A stretch of 64,000 bases of DNA from Chaenocephalus aceratus. Lineage: Eukaryota; Chordata; Actinopteri; Perciformes; Channichthyidae. The translations under genes were made by a program, and so were the position numbers. The stretch spans positions 73,501-137,500 of the forward strand of contig JAMFTG010000292.1 of NCBI GenBank assembly GCA_023974075.1. Reading direction: 5' to 3'. Below are positions 10,825-21,700 of the stretch, piece after piece (within the stretch, counting starts at the first letter, position 1; every line of letters begins with the position of its first letter). Below the pieces are notes generated by a model, which saw only the letters and a list, made by a program, of their open reading frames with translations, did not search any database and had not been told where the DNA came from.

Positions 10825-11533
10825 TAGAGCCGGGACTCGATTAAAAAAATTAATCTAATTAATTAGAGGCTTTGTAATTAATTAATCGAAATTAATCGCA
10901 TTTTTAATCAAATATACATATTTGACCTGAGAACAGTGAGAAGCAATGTTCACATGGATGTGACTCCAGGTGGTCGACAGTCGAGTGCAGTCCAGTGAGC
11001 CAGGGAGCTGGTTATTCTCTCAGACGTGGACTGACATATCCTGGCCCTGAAACCAGTCGTCTGGTTGAGTGTGGGTCGGGTCAGGGTGTGGTTCCTTGCA
11101 CTCGGAGTCGGGCTAACGTCCACGCTAGCTGCTACATGCTTTGCATTTAGGTGATACTTTAGGCTTGATGTGCTGCGGTGATATGCAAATTATTTTTTGC
11201 ATAATTTGCACACAACCGTGCTCTTATCGACGCTTCCATCCGTCCATTTTTTAAAACAAAATGTCCCATCCACGGGGCCGACCAAAGCGGTCTCATCAGC
11301 TTGTTCGTTCATGTTTGACTATTGTTCACCGTGGTTTGTTGTTGTTTGAAGTCCCATGCTGAAGTCATGAACGTTAGTTGGTGCTCCAGTATAATCGGTA
11401 CGCCTGAAACTCATCCAGTGAGAAACGTTCCGCTGTGCAAAAATAAGTGCGATTAAAATGCGTTAATTTTTTTAACGCGTTAATTTTTGTGTAATTAATT
11501 AATCTTAATTAACGCGTTAAAGTCCCGGCCCTA
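10825..11533. mobile_element. hAT-like non-autonomous element (8-bp TSD)
   Basis: A 709-bp element with inverted ends TAGAGCCGGGACT...AGTCCCGGCCCTA, flanked by a perfect 8-bp duplication ATACAAAG (10,817-10,824 and 11,534-11,541). Eight-base duplications and TAG.GC-type ends fit hAT. Just inside both ends are long TTAATTAA/AACGCG-rich stretches. The unique middle has no recognisable transposase. Confidence 0.87.
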
Positions 11534-11997
11534 ATACAAAGTAATTAAACACACACATATATATTTTAGACATGTATCGTTCTAGCTACTTGGCATTCTG
11601 TGTTTAGAGAAGAATGTATCCTCTCCCCACATCTTTAGTCTCCTGTCATGCCAACCTGCTCCTTATTTCACATAAGTAATGTAAACACATTTAAGCCAAC
11701 TACTGCACAAAGTTGTGGCAATTTAGTACTCACAACATGAAAGAATGAAACAGAAAGAAATCAATAAAAACACAAGCACCAGTATAATTGAGCAGTTATG
11801 ATACAACCAGGTGGCTACTGCAACACACACACATCCTACTCTCTGCTGCCTATAGCATATGTCTATATAAGGGTATTTCCTCTCTCTCCCCTTCTCCTGA
11901 CAGGGAAGTTTTCACTTCTCATCTCTCCAGCTTCTTGTTCATATAAACTGCTACTATGTACTAAAGAAATTAAGTACACACATGAATATATAAAAAC

Positions 11998-13043
11998 TAG
12001 TGCTGTCAAAATTATCGCGTTAACGGCGGTAATTAATTGAATTAATTGCGTTAAAATATTTAACGCATTTAACGCATGTGCAGAATGGCCCGCCCCATAC
12101 GTGCCACCAGTGGCAGCGCCAGGGTATGGCTGGGGTAGGCTGCACCCATACCAAGAAATGGCTTAGCCCCACCATGAAAAATGATGTTAAAGTAAGCAAA
12201 ATAAAGTCTGCCAACTCGCGCGGAGTAAATTGCACAGACAGCAGTTAGTAAGATTGATTTCAGTAGCCACGGTTTTGAAAACTTTTGTCACGTAGTGATC
12301 GTCTTCTCAATAGAACATCTTTGATAATGTCTTCTGGCCAATCAGAATCAAGATAAGGGCGTGGTGTTGTTGCAGGAAGTCCCGACGGAGAATATGTTTG
12401 CTGTAGTACAGGGGTGCACATAACTGGTACGCAGGTTATGTGTGTAATCTGAAATGCGTACCGTCACTTGTGTCACAAAGCGCATTTGCGTACCGACGTA
12501 CTTGTGAAGTTTTTCCAGAAGGCGGTTCGATCACCGGACGACAGAGTCGGTCTCCGTGTGCACAGACAGGGCTGCTGTTAACGTCGGTCTGTACAACGGA
12601 ACTGTGCCAAAACTACGCCAATCGGCTGCGGAGGGAGATTCCCCCCTTCACTGGAGAACTGCGCTAAAACAGCTGATCACAACGTTCACACTCTGTGGTC
12701 ACAAAGTACTCCACTAGCCCCCCCCCCCCGTCCCCGTCGACTTTCCTGAAGTACTCCCCCATTGATAGAAATTAACACGTAATGAATTAAGACCCCACGG
12801 TTTGATGAGTGATAGGTGTGTGGGCTGTCTTTCATTTTGACATGCAGACAAATGTTATAATTCATAGATACTGTATGTTAAATGGATATATCCGCCTTCT
12901 TTCATTTATCTTTCCATTCCCACAACAATATACATAAAGAAATGGCATATTTTGGACATAGTTCGAATGGTGATTAATCATGATTAATTAATTTTTAAGC
13001 TGTGATTAATCTGATTAAAAATTGTAATCGTTTGACAGCCCTA
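11998..13043. mobile_element. hAT-like non-autonomous element, second family
   Basis: A 1,046-bp element with ends TAGTGCTGTCAAA...TTTGACAGCCCTA and flanks ATAAAAAC / ATATAAAC (7 of 8 bases equal), consistent with a hAT 8-bp duplication. Both subterminal regions are rich in TTAATTAA and AACGCATTTAACGC motifs, like the 10,825 element but with different ends. The interior holds CCAGTGGCAGCGCCAGGG (about 12,108) and CAGGGGTGCACATAA (about 12,410), which look like ends of further nested elements. Its open frames show no transposase motifs. Confidence 0.8.
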
Positions 13044-13147
13044 ATATAAACACACTTCTTATATATCAGGGGACATTAAAATTAATATACCAAAAATTAC
13101 ACTGTATTAAACTTTCCTGCTTTAATATGTTAATTTAATTCTCTTCA

Positions 13148-13268
13148 AGTCCCACAGCATTCAGCATGTCGTTGTGTCCCTTGGCACGACACTTCACCCC
13201 AAATTGCTCCTGTGGGGATTGCCCACAGTACTAAGTCAATTTGGATAAAAGCGACATGTAATGTAATT
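13148..13268 (+). mobile_element. tRNA-derived SINE, 5'-truncated (SINE family S)
   Basis: Contains CAGCATGTCGTTGTGTCCCT, CACTTCACCCCAAATTG and a tail resembling GGATAAAAGCG. It matches the SINEs at 16,092, 48,474 and 54,273 and lacks most of the tRNA-like head. Confidence 0.8.
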
Positions 13269-13284
13269 AATGGTTTTTGTGTTA

Positions 13285-13359
13285 AAGCAGTTAAAACAGG
13301 ACCGGTCAAATTTGACGCGAACACCAAAGTAAGGGGAGGACACAAAGACAATAGGAGGG
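13285..13359 (-). mobile_element. TTAA-target (piggyBac-like) element, right end
   Basis: The plus strand reads ...GGTCAAATTTGACGCG...CAATAGGAGGG then TTAA (13,360-13,363). On the minus strand this is CCCTCCTATTGTC followed later by CAAATTTGACC, the inverted counterpart of the end at 9,062. Confidence 0.55.
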
Positions 13360-13369
13360 TTAAATGAAG

Positions 13370-14165
13370 TACTTGGTAAGAAATCTCTCTCCGACCAGAA
13401 AATGATATGTCGAGCTCTGAACGAGGAACACAAATCATCTCCTCCATGATGGATTACATGAACAGCATTTCACCCTTCTCACCGTCAGGAGGAATGACTG
13501 ACCTCCACCTTTTTTCAGCATACACTACAACAAAATCTCTATTTTTCACACATTTATTCTCCATCCGTCCACACCCTCTCCCCCTGTGATGATATATGAC
13601 CGTGGTGAGGGTGTACTTTAAAGTGTCGGTATTTACATCACAAAGCAGTATATATAGGGCTCGGAGACATGAGCGGAGTCACTGAAAGGTTATATCCACA
13701 GCCGGGAGAAAAACAGGAAGTTTCAAAGATGCGAACAGAGTAAGCAATTCTGGGGGGGAAGAAATCGACAAAACACTTGGGATGTTTAATCCCCTATTCA
13801 TCCAGAGAGTGCAACGAGCGACCATGAAATATGAAATGCAATAAAGCTCCTTTTTTTTGTTGAAAGAGGGCTTGAGAAAACCACTGAATGCTTCTCAAAG
13901 AGCCACATTAAATTAGAAAGCCAGCAAAGTGCTTTCTAAAAAAAAATGTTTTTCTACAGGAACTCTCTCCTCCGGCTCAAGTGACCGAGTGCATACAGAA
14001 GGCCACTTCCTGCAGGGTTTGCCTGATGCACCCTGCAATTTAATTTAGGCGGGAAAACACACGTCTGAAAGCATCATGATTTCATTTTGTGGAAAATACA
14101 AATGCTGTGGGCGCCTTGCATTTATTTGTGAAAGGTGGGGTCATCCTTATGTTTCTCTTGATATA
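13370..14165. other. Non-coding interval, nothing recognised
   Basis: No convincing coding frame, inverted termini or RNA gene. Short homopolymers only. Confidence 0.5.
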
Positions 14166-14169
14166 AAGT

Positions 14170-14820
14170 ATAGAGAGGCGAAGTCCCTCTCTTTCCGGGG
14201 GAGCTCCATGGGACCTTCTTTCGGGAGAATTATGTATGGAGAGAGAAAGATTATCTTTCGATCCCGTTTGAATTGTGCCACGAATTACACATATGATGTT
14301 TGTCAATTTAAAAGATAATTTTGCAAGTCAAAAAAACTGTGAAACTGTGAAGTAACACTTGTTTTGTGTGAAACCGCTCAATGAACTACATCTCCCATCT
14401 CGCACAACACACCAAGACGGCCGTCACGTTGGAACATTTCACTTCTTTCTTTCAGAACGAGGCGGAAAGTATTAAAAGAGGTGGAAATCACTCCAAGTCT
14501 GGGCACGTTGAGAGCTGTGCACACACAAGGGGAGTTAGTCGGTTCCGTGAGAGCCAGCGTGCGGGACCGGGACTCTGGGACTTGTAGTCTTTCTAGTTGC
14601 GTATTTTCCATAGTCTTATATTTCAACAGTTTTACGACAAACTGTGACTTTTTTGACATGGAAATGAATTTTTAAGATTGACAAACATCATATGTGTAAT
14701 TCGTGGCACAATTCAAACAGGATCGAAAGATACGTTTTCTCTCCCCATTGACTTCATCATTTTTTCGAAATAAGGTCCCATGGGTCGGAAGTAGATGGGC
14801 TGGACTTCACCTCTCTGTAT
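14170..14820. mobile_element. Foldback MITE, copy 2 (inverted relative to copy 1)
   Basis: Same family as 8,324-8,715, with termini TAGAGAGGCGAAGTCC and GGACTTCACCTCTCTGTA and arms carrying GTGCCACGAATTACACATAT. Here the left arm has the GGGGGAGCTCCATGGGACC block and the right arm the GGTCGGAAGTAGATGGGC block, the reverse of copy 1. The copy lies in the opposite orientation and keeps about 260 bp of extra interior. Confidence 0.82.
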
Positions 14821-14882
14821 ACAGAATGATGGCAAATGTGAATCATATTGCCTGGATGTGAAAATTGTCCCTGTTTGCTAGC

Positions 14883-15627
14883 AGAGGCGGATTTAGGATT
14901 GTAGGAGATCCGGGGCTTAGCCAGAATGTTTAAGTTGTTGGGGGGGGGTGCTAATGGAGCACGCTCATGTACTGTGATCTCGTCTGAGCCACGCAGCGGG
15001 GCTACTGCGGAGCGCATAAAGCATACTCTTCACGCCAACGAAGCATCACTTCTTCTTCAGGGCTGGGAAGGCTATGCAGTACGCAGGATACTGTCCCGCA
15101 GCTGCTGCCTCTCTGTTGGACTCCGGTACTGCACATTACTCACGAGACGTTTAAAAAAAAAAAAAAGTGCTTTACGTGAAACATTCGGGGCTTTTCAGAA
15201 AGCATTCGGGGCTTTTCAGAAAACATCCGGGGCTTTTCAGAAAGCATTCGGGGCTTTTCAGAAAGCATTCGGGGCTTTTCAGAAAACATCCGGGGCTTTT
15301 CAGAAAGCATTCGGGGCTTTTCAGAAAGCATTCGGGGCTTTCCAGAAAGCATTCGGGGCTTTTCAGAAAGCATTCGGGGCTTTTCAGAAAACATCTGGGG
15401 CTTTTCAGAAAGCATTCGGGGCTTTTCAGAAAGCATTCGGGGCTTTTCAGAAAGCATTCGGGGCTTTTAGAAAGCATTCGGGGCTTTTCAGAAAACATCT
15501 GGGGCTTTTCAGAAAGCATTCGGGGCTTTTCAGAAAGCATTCGGGGCTTTTCAGAAAGCATTCGGGGCTTTTCAGAAAGCATCCGGGGTTTGAGCCCAAG
15601 TAGCCCCCCCCTAGCGCCGCCACTGTT
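14883..15627. mobile_element. hAT-like element carrying a 21-bp minisatellite
   Basis: It begins AGAGGCGGATTTAGG and ends GCGCCGCCACTG, so the outer bases form a short inverted repeat close to CAGTGGCGG, a common hAT-type end. GATCCGGGGCTTAGCC lies near the left end and CGGGGTTTGAGCCCAAGTAG near the right. Between them is the minisatellite. No 8-bp duplication was found, so the boundaries are uncertain. Confidence 0.5.
15176..15590. repeat. 21-bp minisatellite, about 20 units
   Basis: The unit is GCATTCGGGGCTTTTCAGAAA, with variants ACATCCGGGG and ACATCTGGGG. Because 21 is a multiple of three, open frames run through on both strands (AFGAFQK, MLSEKPR repeats). One 20-bp unit at about 15,460-15,480 (CTTTTAGAAAG) shifts the frame, so the frames are not under coding selection. 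Confidence 0.95.
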
Positions 15628-16090
15628 AACTTGTTACCCATACAAATTTAAAATGTGCTGTGTTTTAAAGCTTGTTTCCACAGTTCAAAAACATGTGTTC
15701 AAGTTTAAAATAAAAGTGTATCTATTTCATTTCAATTAAATGGTCTTAATAGCCATTTTAGTCAAATCAAAAGCTTGAGTATTGCATTTAAAGCAGTATC
15801 ATTTAAAAGCTTACAAGTCAACGTTTATGTAGGTTTAGCATTATTATATTAATTATCTTTATACTGCAATAACCGAAGCCTCAAAAACATTTGGTCAACA
15901 AACATACAATATATTTGAGGAATCAATTCATTCGTTTTATAGGGAGTTTCTGAACAGATGTAAATGGATGGCGATCAAAGCTAATGGAGTTATACAGGTT
16001 ATGCAATGGCGGCATACTTAACAGTGGCAATTAGCAAAAGCACTTTACCAATTAAGAGCAGATTTCAAGAAAGTGTCCAATACTGTGTGT
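15628..16090. other. Non-coding interval, nothing recognised
   Basis: AT-rich; no features supported. Confidence 0.5.
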
Positions 16091-16091
16091 A

Positions 16092-16280
16092 TTACATTAC
16101 AGAGGCTTTTATCCAAAGCGACTTACATACTGACTACTGTATAGGCAATCCCCACAGCAGCAATTTGGGGTGAAGTGTCTTGCCCAGAAACACAACAACA
16201 TGCTGACTGCAGTGGGATTTGAACCCGTGACCCCCCTGATCCGAACACCAACGGACAACCCACTGCACCACACGCCTCCC
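16092..16280 (-). mobile_element. tRNA-derived SINE, near full length (SINE family S)
   Basis: Read on the minus strand: GGAGGCGTGTGGTGCAGTGG (A-box side), then a B box GGGTTCAAATCCCACTGC, a body with CAGCATGTTGTTGTG and CACTTCACCCCAAATTG, and a tail AGTCGCTTTGGATAAAAGC. It abuts the truncated TTAA element that follows. Confidence 0.85.
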
Positions 16281-16949
16281 TGCTGTCTTTAGGCAATAGC
16301 ATAGGTCTCAGATATATACAAATATATAAAAAACATGTCTATGAAGTGTTTTGCTCAAAATACCAAACAGATCACCCATTCTAGCCACTGCCTCATATCC
16401 CTCTGTTTCACTTCCTGTTTCAAAAGTGCTGATTTGGGTATAAAGCTTTTGGAGGGGTCTGAGCTCATGCGGGACCCGGCAGCTACCTGTCTAAACTAAA
16501 TGCTGCCGTGATGAAACTCCATATCATGGATTATCAAGGATTCTCTCTGAAACAGTCTGGAGCTCAAAGGCTTTCTCTCTTGCCGGTTATACCACAAGGT
16601 GAGTTCCTTTCTACTTCCTGCTTCTTCACACACATGCTCTCCAGTACAGGTTAGCTCTGAGTAGTTAGCGATGCTAATGTAAACACCGACCATATTACGT
16701 CCAAAACAGTCGGGCATTGTTTCTGATAGCAACGTTTCTGATTGGGCCGTGGGTCCACATTTCTGATATTACGTCATATCGGACGCACATCTGGATCAGC
16801 TCCGTTGTTCCCCGTTTTTAGAGATTTGGGTACGGAGGAAAAGAGAGAGGGTTTTATTTTCTGACGCTGCGTAAGTTCCCGACACACCGGAGGACACATC
16901 TTTATGGGTCGAGGACATCAAAAAGTGCATTTTGCATGATAGGTCCCCT
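16281..16949 (-). mobile_element. TTAA-target dispersed repeat (family T), one end lost
   Basis: The right end reads GCATGATAGGTCCCCT followed by TTAA (16,950-16,953). The body shares long stretches with 46,756-47,844 in the opposite orientation, for example GGCAATAGCATAG, CAAACAGATCACCCATTCTAG and CGGGACCCGGCAGCTACC. The left end stops against the SINE at 16,092-16,280, so the other TIR is missing. No coding capacity. Confidence 0.8.
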
Positions 16950-16953
16950 TTAA

Positions 16954-17577
16954 ACTAAACGGAGGATTTTCTGTCAGCTCAGATTTTATATCGGCTTTTT
17001 TAAACTGTAGTATGTGCTCAAGTGTTTCATTGTTGGGCTACAGCCTGAATATGCTTAATGAAAGGCAGGTTTTCCTATCAATAGAATCATTTTTTATACT
17101 TAATATAGTTTCTTCTCTTCTACGGTCACATTGTTCTGTTTTCTTACATAATACACTTCAGTTAAACACATCTTATTGACATGTCTTTTCTGTTTTACTT
17201 ATTGCTTTGCAGGGTTTTGCATTTGGTTTGGCACTTTTTTTTATTTTTACCATCTCTAATATTCCTGGTAGTTAAGAATATAAAAATAAATGTCATATTG
17301 TGGTTAGCCTGCCTTCATTGTGGTATCCTGAGTTGCCAAGAATGACACAGCCTCCTCATTATACCCATAACACTTTGCGTTTTGGGGCTGGTTCAGATTG
17401 GGTTCTCACTTCGAATGAACTGCCACCACCTCGTTTTAACACTTCCAGGTGGCTAATTGGCTCCACTATGACACTGTTTCCAGCTGTCCAGAATCTGAGG
17501 CATAATCACACCTGTTGCTCTTCTGATTCAAGTAATTAAAGCTGCAGATTCACCAGCCGTGTAGCGACAGATGACAC
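16954..17577. other. Non-coding interval, nothing recognised
   Basis: No coding or repeat structure supported. Confidence 0.45.
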
Positions 17578-17581
17578 TTAA

Positions 17582-17890
17582 AGGTGGGGTAGGTCATTTT
17601 TGGAGAAACCAGCTGGAGTGCGCGAGAATTTGAAAAAACACAGCCGGAAGAAATCTGCCTACTTCCTCACAGAGCCCCTCCTCCAACACACACGAACGCG
17701 CACATGACCAGGGCCGGCTAAAATGATTGGTCGTGATTTTTACAGCGCCACGGCTTCCACATGATGGATTTTTTTTATGGATTTTTTGTCAAAGCACTTC
17801 AGATATTCATTGCTATCGGGATGTTAAGAGCATTCCATGGAATATAACAACAAGTGCATCTCGAGCCGGTTTCTCAAACTTACCCCACCT
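17582..17890. mobile_element. TTAA-target MITE (family P), copy 1
   Basis: A 309-bp element bounded by TTAA on both sides (17,578-17,581; 17,891-17,894). The inverted ends are AGGTGGGGTAGGT and ACCCCACCT, with an inner AAACTTACCCC match. Internal CTATCGGGATGTTAAGAGC and CGAGCCGGTTTCTCAAAC are shared with 62,975-63,316. TTAA duplication points to the piggyBac superfamily. Confidence 0.85.
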
Positions 17891-17894
17891 TTAA

Positions 17895-18397
17895 TTTGAG
17901 ATCAAATAAGACGACGTTTAAGCTGGTTTCATCTGCTTTGTTTTGCCGATTGATGTTCCCTTTGAAGCTCTCATGCAAACACTGATGGAGACATATTTTT
18001 GACGGATGCTAATGCTAAAGCTCTTCTCTAATCACACTGGACGTCTTTCAAGTGTTAAATTAGCACTGATGAGAAGATGATCTGCAGCCACATCTCCAAA
18101 TCTTTTTTTGAAGCGTCTGCAAAGGGCGGACATGAAAAGGCTCGAGGAGGAAGACATTGTCAGATTGAATTTGCGTCTTCTTGCTCCACTTGTCACGGAC
18201 TGTGGCAACATGTGTAGTGAGTGTGAACAGAAGCCTGAGGTAGAAATATATTGGAAAGGCTCTGCTCTCACTTTCAGACCTCATTAGAGAACAGAGGCTG
18301 TAAGTAATGAGTACCATCCTCTTATTTAGACATGTCTAAGAGGTTACTACTTTAGCATAACATTCAACCGCTTTCTTTTCAAATTGCCAATATGGTG
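17895..18397. other. Non-coding interval, nothing recognised
   Basis: No supported features. Confidence 0.45.
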
Positions 18398-18737
18398 CTT
18401 AGGGCTAAGGGGCGGGACATCTCTAAGCGGTTGACCAAATCAAATCAAATCAAGTTTTATGTATATAGCACATTTATAAACGATTTTTGGTCGAGCCAAA
18501 GTGCTGTACATAAAATAAAAATAGCCTACAGTAGAGACACTTTACAGCAAATACAACAGCACAGATTGTTCAGAATATCAGTATGAGAAAAACGACACCC
18601 TCCAATCACAACAGAGCCGGCCAGCTAACCAATCAGAGCAGACTGGGCTCTGGTTTCAGACAGAGGGTGAAAAGAGGTGATGCAGCACAGGCAGTATGAG
18701 AGAAATAAAGAGCTTTTTGAACATTAAAGCATGAAGA
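18398..18737 (+). repeat. Family A dispersed repeat, with an internal insertion, leading into array 1
   Basis: The block GGGGCGGGACATCTCTAAGC, ACAGAGCCGGCCAGCTAACC, TCTGGTTTCAGACAGAGGG and AATAAAGAGCTTTTTGAAC is shared with 40,735-40,964 and partly with 55,624-55,735. It is split after GCGGTTGACC by about 160 bp (18,437-18,596) containing tandem CAAAT units and GTATATAGCACATTTATAAA, which resembles the tail of another fish retroelement in reverse. The 57-bp array starts straight after GAACATTAAAGCATG. Confidence 0.82.
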
Positions 18738-21700
18738 CATGAAGTAGAGACACAACATACTGATATACACCTGAACATCAGCAGGAGAGGACTCTTTAAA
18801 GTAGAGACACTACATACTGATATACACCTGAACATCAGCAGGAGAGAGACTCTTTAAAGTAGAGACACTACATACTGATATACACCTGAACATCAGCAGG
18901 AGAGGACTCTTTAAAGTAGATACACTACATACTGATATACACCTGAACATCAGCAGGAGAGGACTCTTTAAAGTAGAGACACTACATACTGATATACACA
19001 TGAACATCGGCAGGAGAGGACTCTTTAAAGTAGAGACACTAAATACTCATATTCACCTGAACATCGGCAGGAGAGGACTCTTTAAAGTAGAGACACTACA
19101 TACTGATATAGACCTGAACACCAGCAGGAGAGGACTCTTTAAAGTAGAGACACTACATACTGATATACACCTGAACATCAGGCAGGAGAGGACTCTTTAA
19201 AGTAGAGACAACTACATACTGATATACACCTGAACATCGCAGGAGAGGACTCTTTAAAGTAGAGACAATAAATACTCATATACACCTGAACATCGGCAGG
19301 AGAGGACTCTTTAAAGTAGAGACACTACATACTGATATACACCTGAACATCAGCAGGAGAGGACTCTTTAAAGTAGAGACACTACATACTGATATACACC
19401 TGAACATCAGCAGGAGAGGACTCTTCAAAGTAGAGACACTAAATACTGATATACACCTGAACATCAGCAGGAGAGGACTCTTTAAAGTAGAGACACTACA
19501 TACTGATATAACACCTGCACATCAGCAGGAGAGGACTCTTTAAAGTAGAGACACTACATACTGATATACACCTGAACATCAGCAGGAGAGGACTCTTTAA
19601 GTAGAGACACTACATACTGATATACACTTGAACATCAGCAGGAGAGGACTTTTTAAAGTAGAGACACTACATACTGATATACACCTGAACATCAGCAGAA
19701 GAGGACTCTTTAAAGTAGAGGACACTACATACTGATATACACCTGAACATCAGAAGGAGAGGACTCTTTAAAGTAGAGACTCTACATACTGATATACACC
19801 TGAACATCAGCAGGAGAGGACTCTTTAAGTAGAGACACTACATACTGATATACACCTGAACATCAGAAGGAGAGGACTCTTTAAAGTAGAGACACTACAT
19901 ACTGATATACACCTGAACATCGGCAGGAGAGGACTCTTTAAAGTAGAGACACTACATACTGATATACACCTGAACATCGGCAGGAGAGGACTCTTTAAAG
20001 TAGAGACACTACATACTGATATACACCTGAAACATCGGCAGGAGAGGACTCTTTAAAGTAGAGACACTACATACTGATATACACCTGAACATCGGCAGGA
20101 GAGGACTCTTTAAAGTAGAGACACTACATACTGATATACACCTGAACATCGGCAGGAGAGCGACTCTTTAAAGTAGAGACACTACATACTGATATACACC
20201 TAACATCAGCAGAGAGGACTCTTTAAAGTAGAGACACTACATACTGATATACACCTGAAACATCGCAGGAGAGGACTCTTTAAAGTAGAGACACTAAATA
20301 CTTGATATACACCTGAACATCGGCAGGAGAGGATCTTTAATGTAGAGACACACATACTGATATACACCTGAACATCGGCAGGAGAGGACTCTTTAAGTAG
20401 AGACACTACATACTGATATACACCTGAACATCGCAGGAGAGGACTCTTTAAAGTAGAGACACTACATACTGATATACACCTGAACATCGGCAGGAGAGGA
20501 CTCTTTAAAGTAGAGACACTACATACTCATATACACCTGAACATCAGCAGGAGAGGACTCTTTAAAGTAGAGACACTACATACTGATATACACCTGAACA
20601 TCAGCAGGAGAGGACTCTTTAAAGTAGAGACACTACATACTGATATACACCTGAACATCGGCAGGAGAGGACTCTTTAATGTAGAGACACTACATACTGA
20701 TATACAACCTAAACATCAGCAGGAGAGGACTCTTTAAAGTAGAGACACTACATACTGATATACACCTGAACATCGGCAGGAGAGGACTCTTAAAGTAGAG
20801 ACACTACATACTGATATACACCTGAACATCGGCAGGAGAGGACTCTTTAAAGTAGAGACACTACATACTGATATACACCTGAACATCGGCAGAAGAGACT
20901 CTTTAAGTAGAGACACTACATACTTATATACACCTGAACATCGGCAGGAGAGGACTCTTTAAAGTAGAGACAACTACATACTGATATACACCTGAACATC
21001 GGCAGGAGAGGACTCTTTAAAGTAGAGACACTAAATACTCATATACACCTGAACATCGGCAGGAGAGGACTCTTTAAAGTAGAGACACTAATACTGATAT
21101 ACACCTGAACATCGGCAGGAGAGGACTCTTTAAAGTAGAGACACTACATACTGATATACACCTGACATCAGCAGGAGAGGACTCTTTAAAGTAGAGACAC
21201 TAAATACTGATATACACCCTGAACATCAGCAGGAGAGGACTCTTAAAGTAGAGACACTACATACTGATATACACCTGAACATCAGCAGGAGAGGACTCTT
21301 TAAAGTAGAGACACTACATACTGATATACACCTGCACATCAGCAGGAGAGGACTCTTTAAAGTAGAGACACTACATACTGATATACACCTGAACATCGGC
21401 AGGAGAGGACTCTTTAAAGTAGAGACACTACATACTGATATACACCTGAACATCAGCAGGAGAGGACTCTTTAAGTAGAGACACTAAATACTGATATACA
21501 CCTGAACATCAGCAGGAGGAGGACTCTTTAAAGTAGAGACACTACATACTGATATACACCTGAACATCAGCAGGAGAGGACTCTTTAAAGTAGAGACACT
21601 ACATACTGATATACACCTGCACATCAGCAGGAGAGGACTCTTTAAAGTAGAGACACTACATACTGATATACACCTGAACATCAGCAGGAGAGGACTCTTT

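Noticed and set aside
12440..12667. 75-codon ORF in the 11,998 hAT element as a transposase fragment
   Set aside because: No BED, RNase H-like or hAT dimerisation motif could be seen.
14926..15739. 225- and 190-codon ORFs with AFGAFQK or GLFRKHS repeats
   Set aside because: Products of the 21-bp minisatellite, with frame switches at an aberrant unit.
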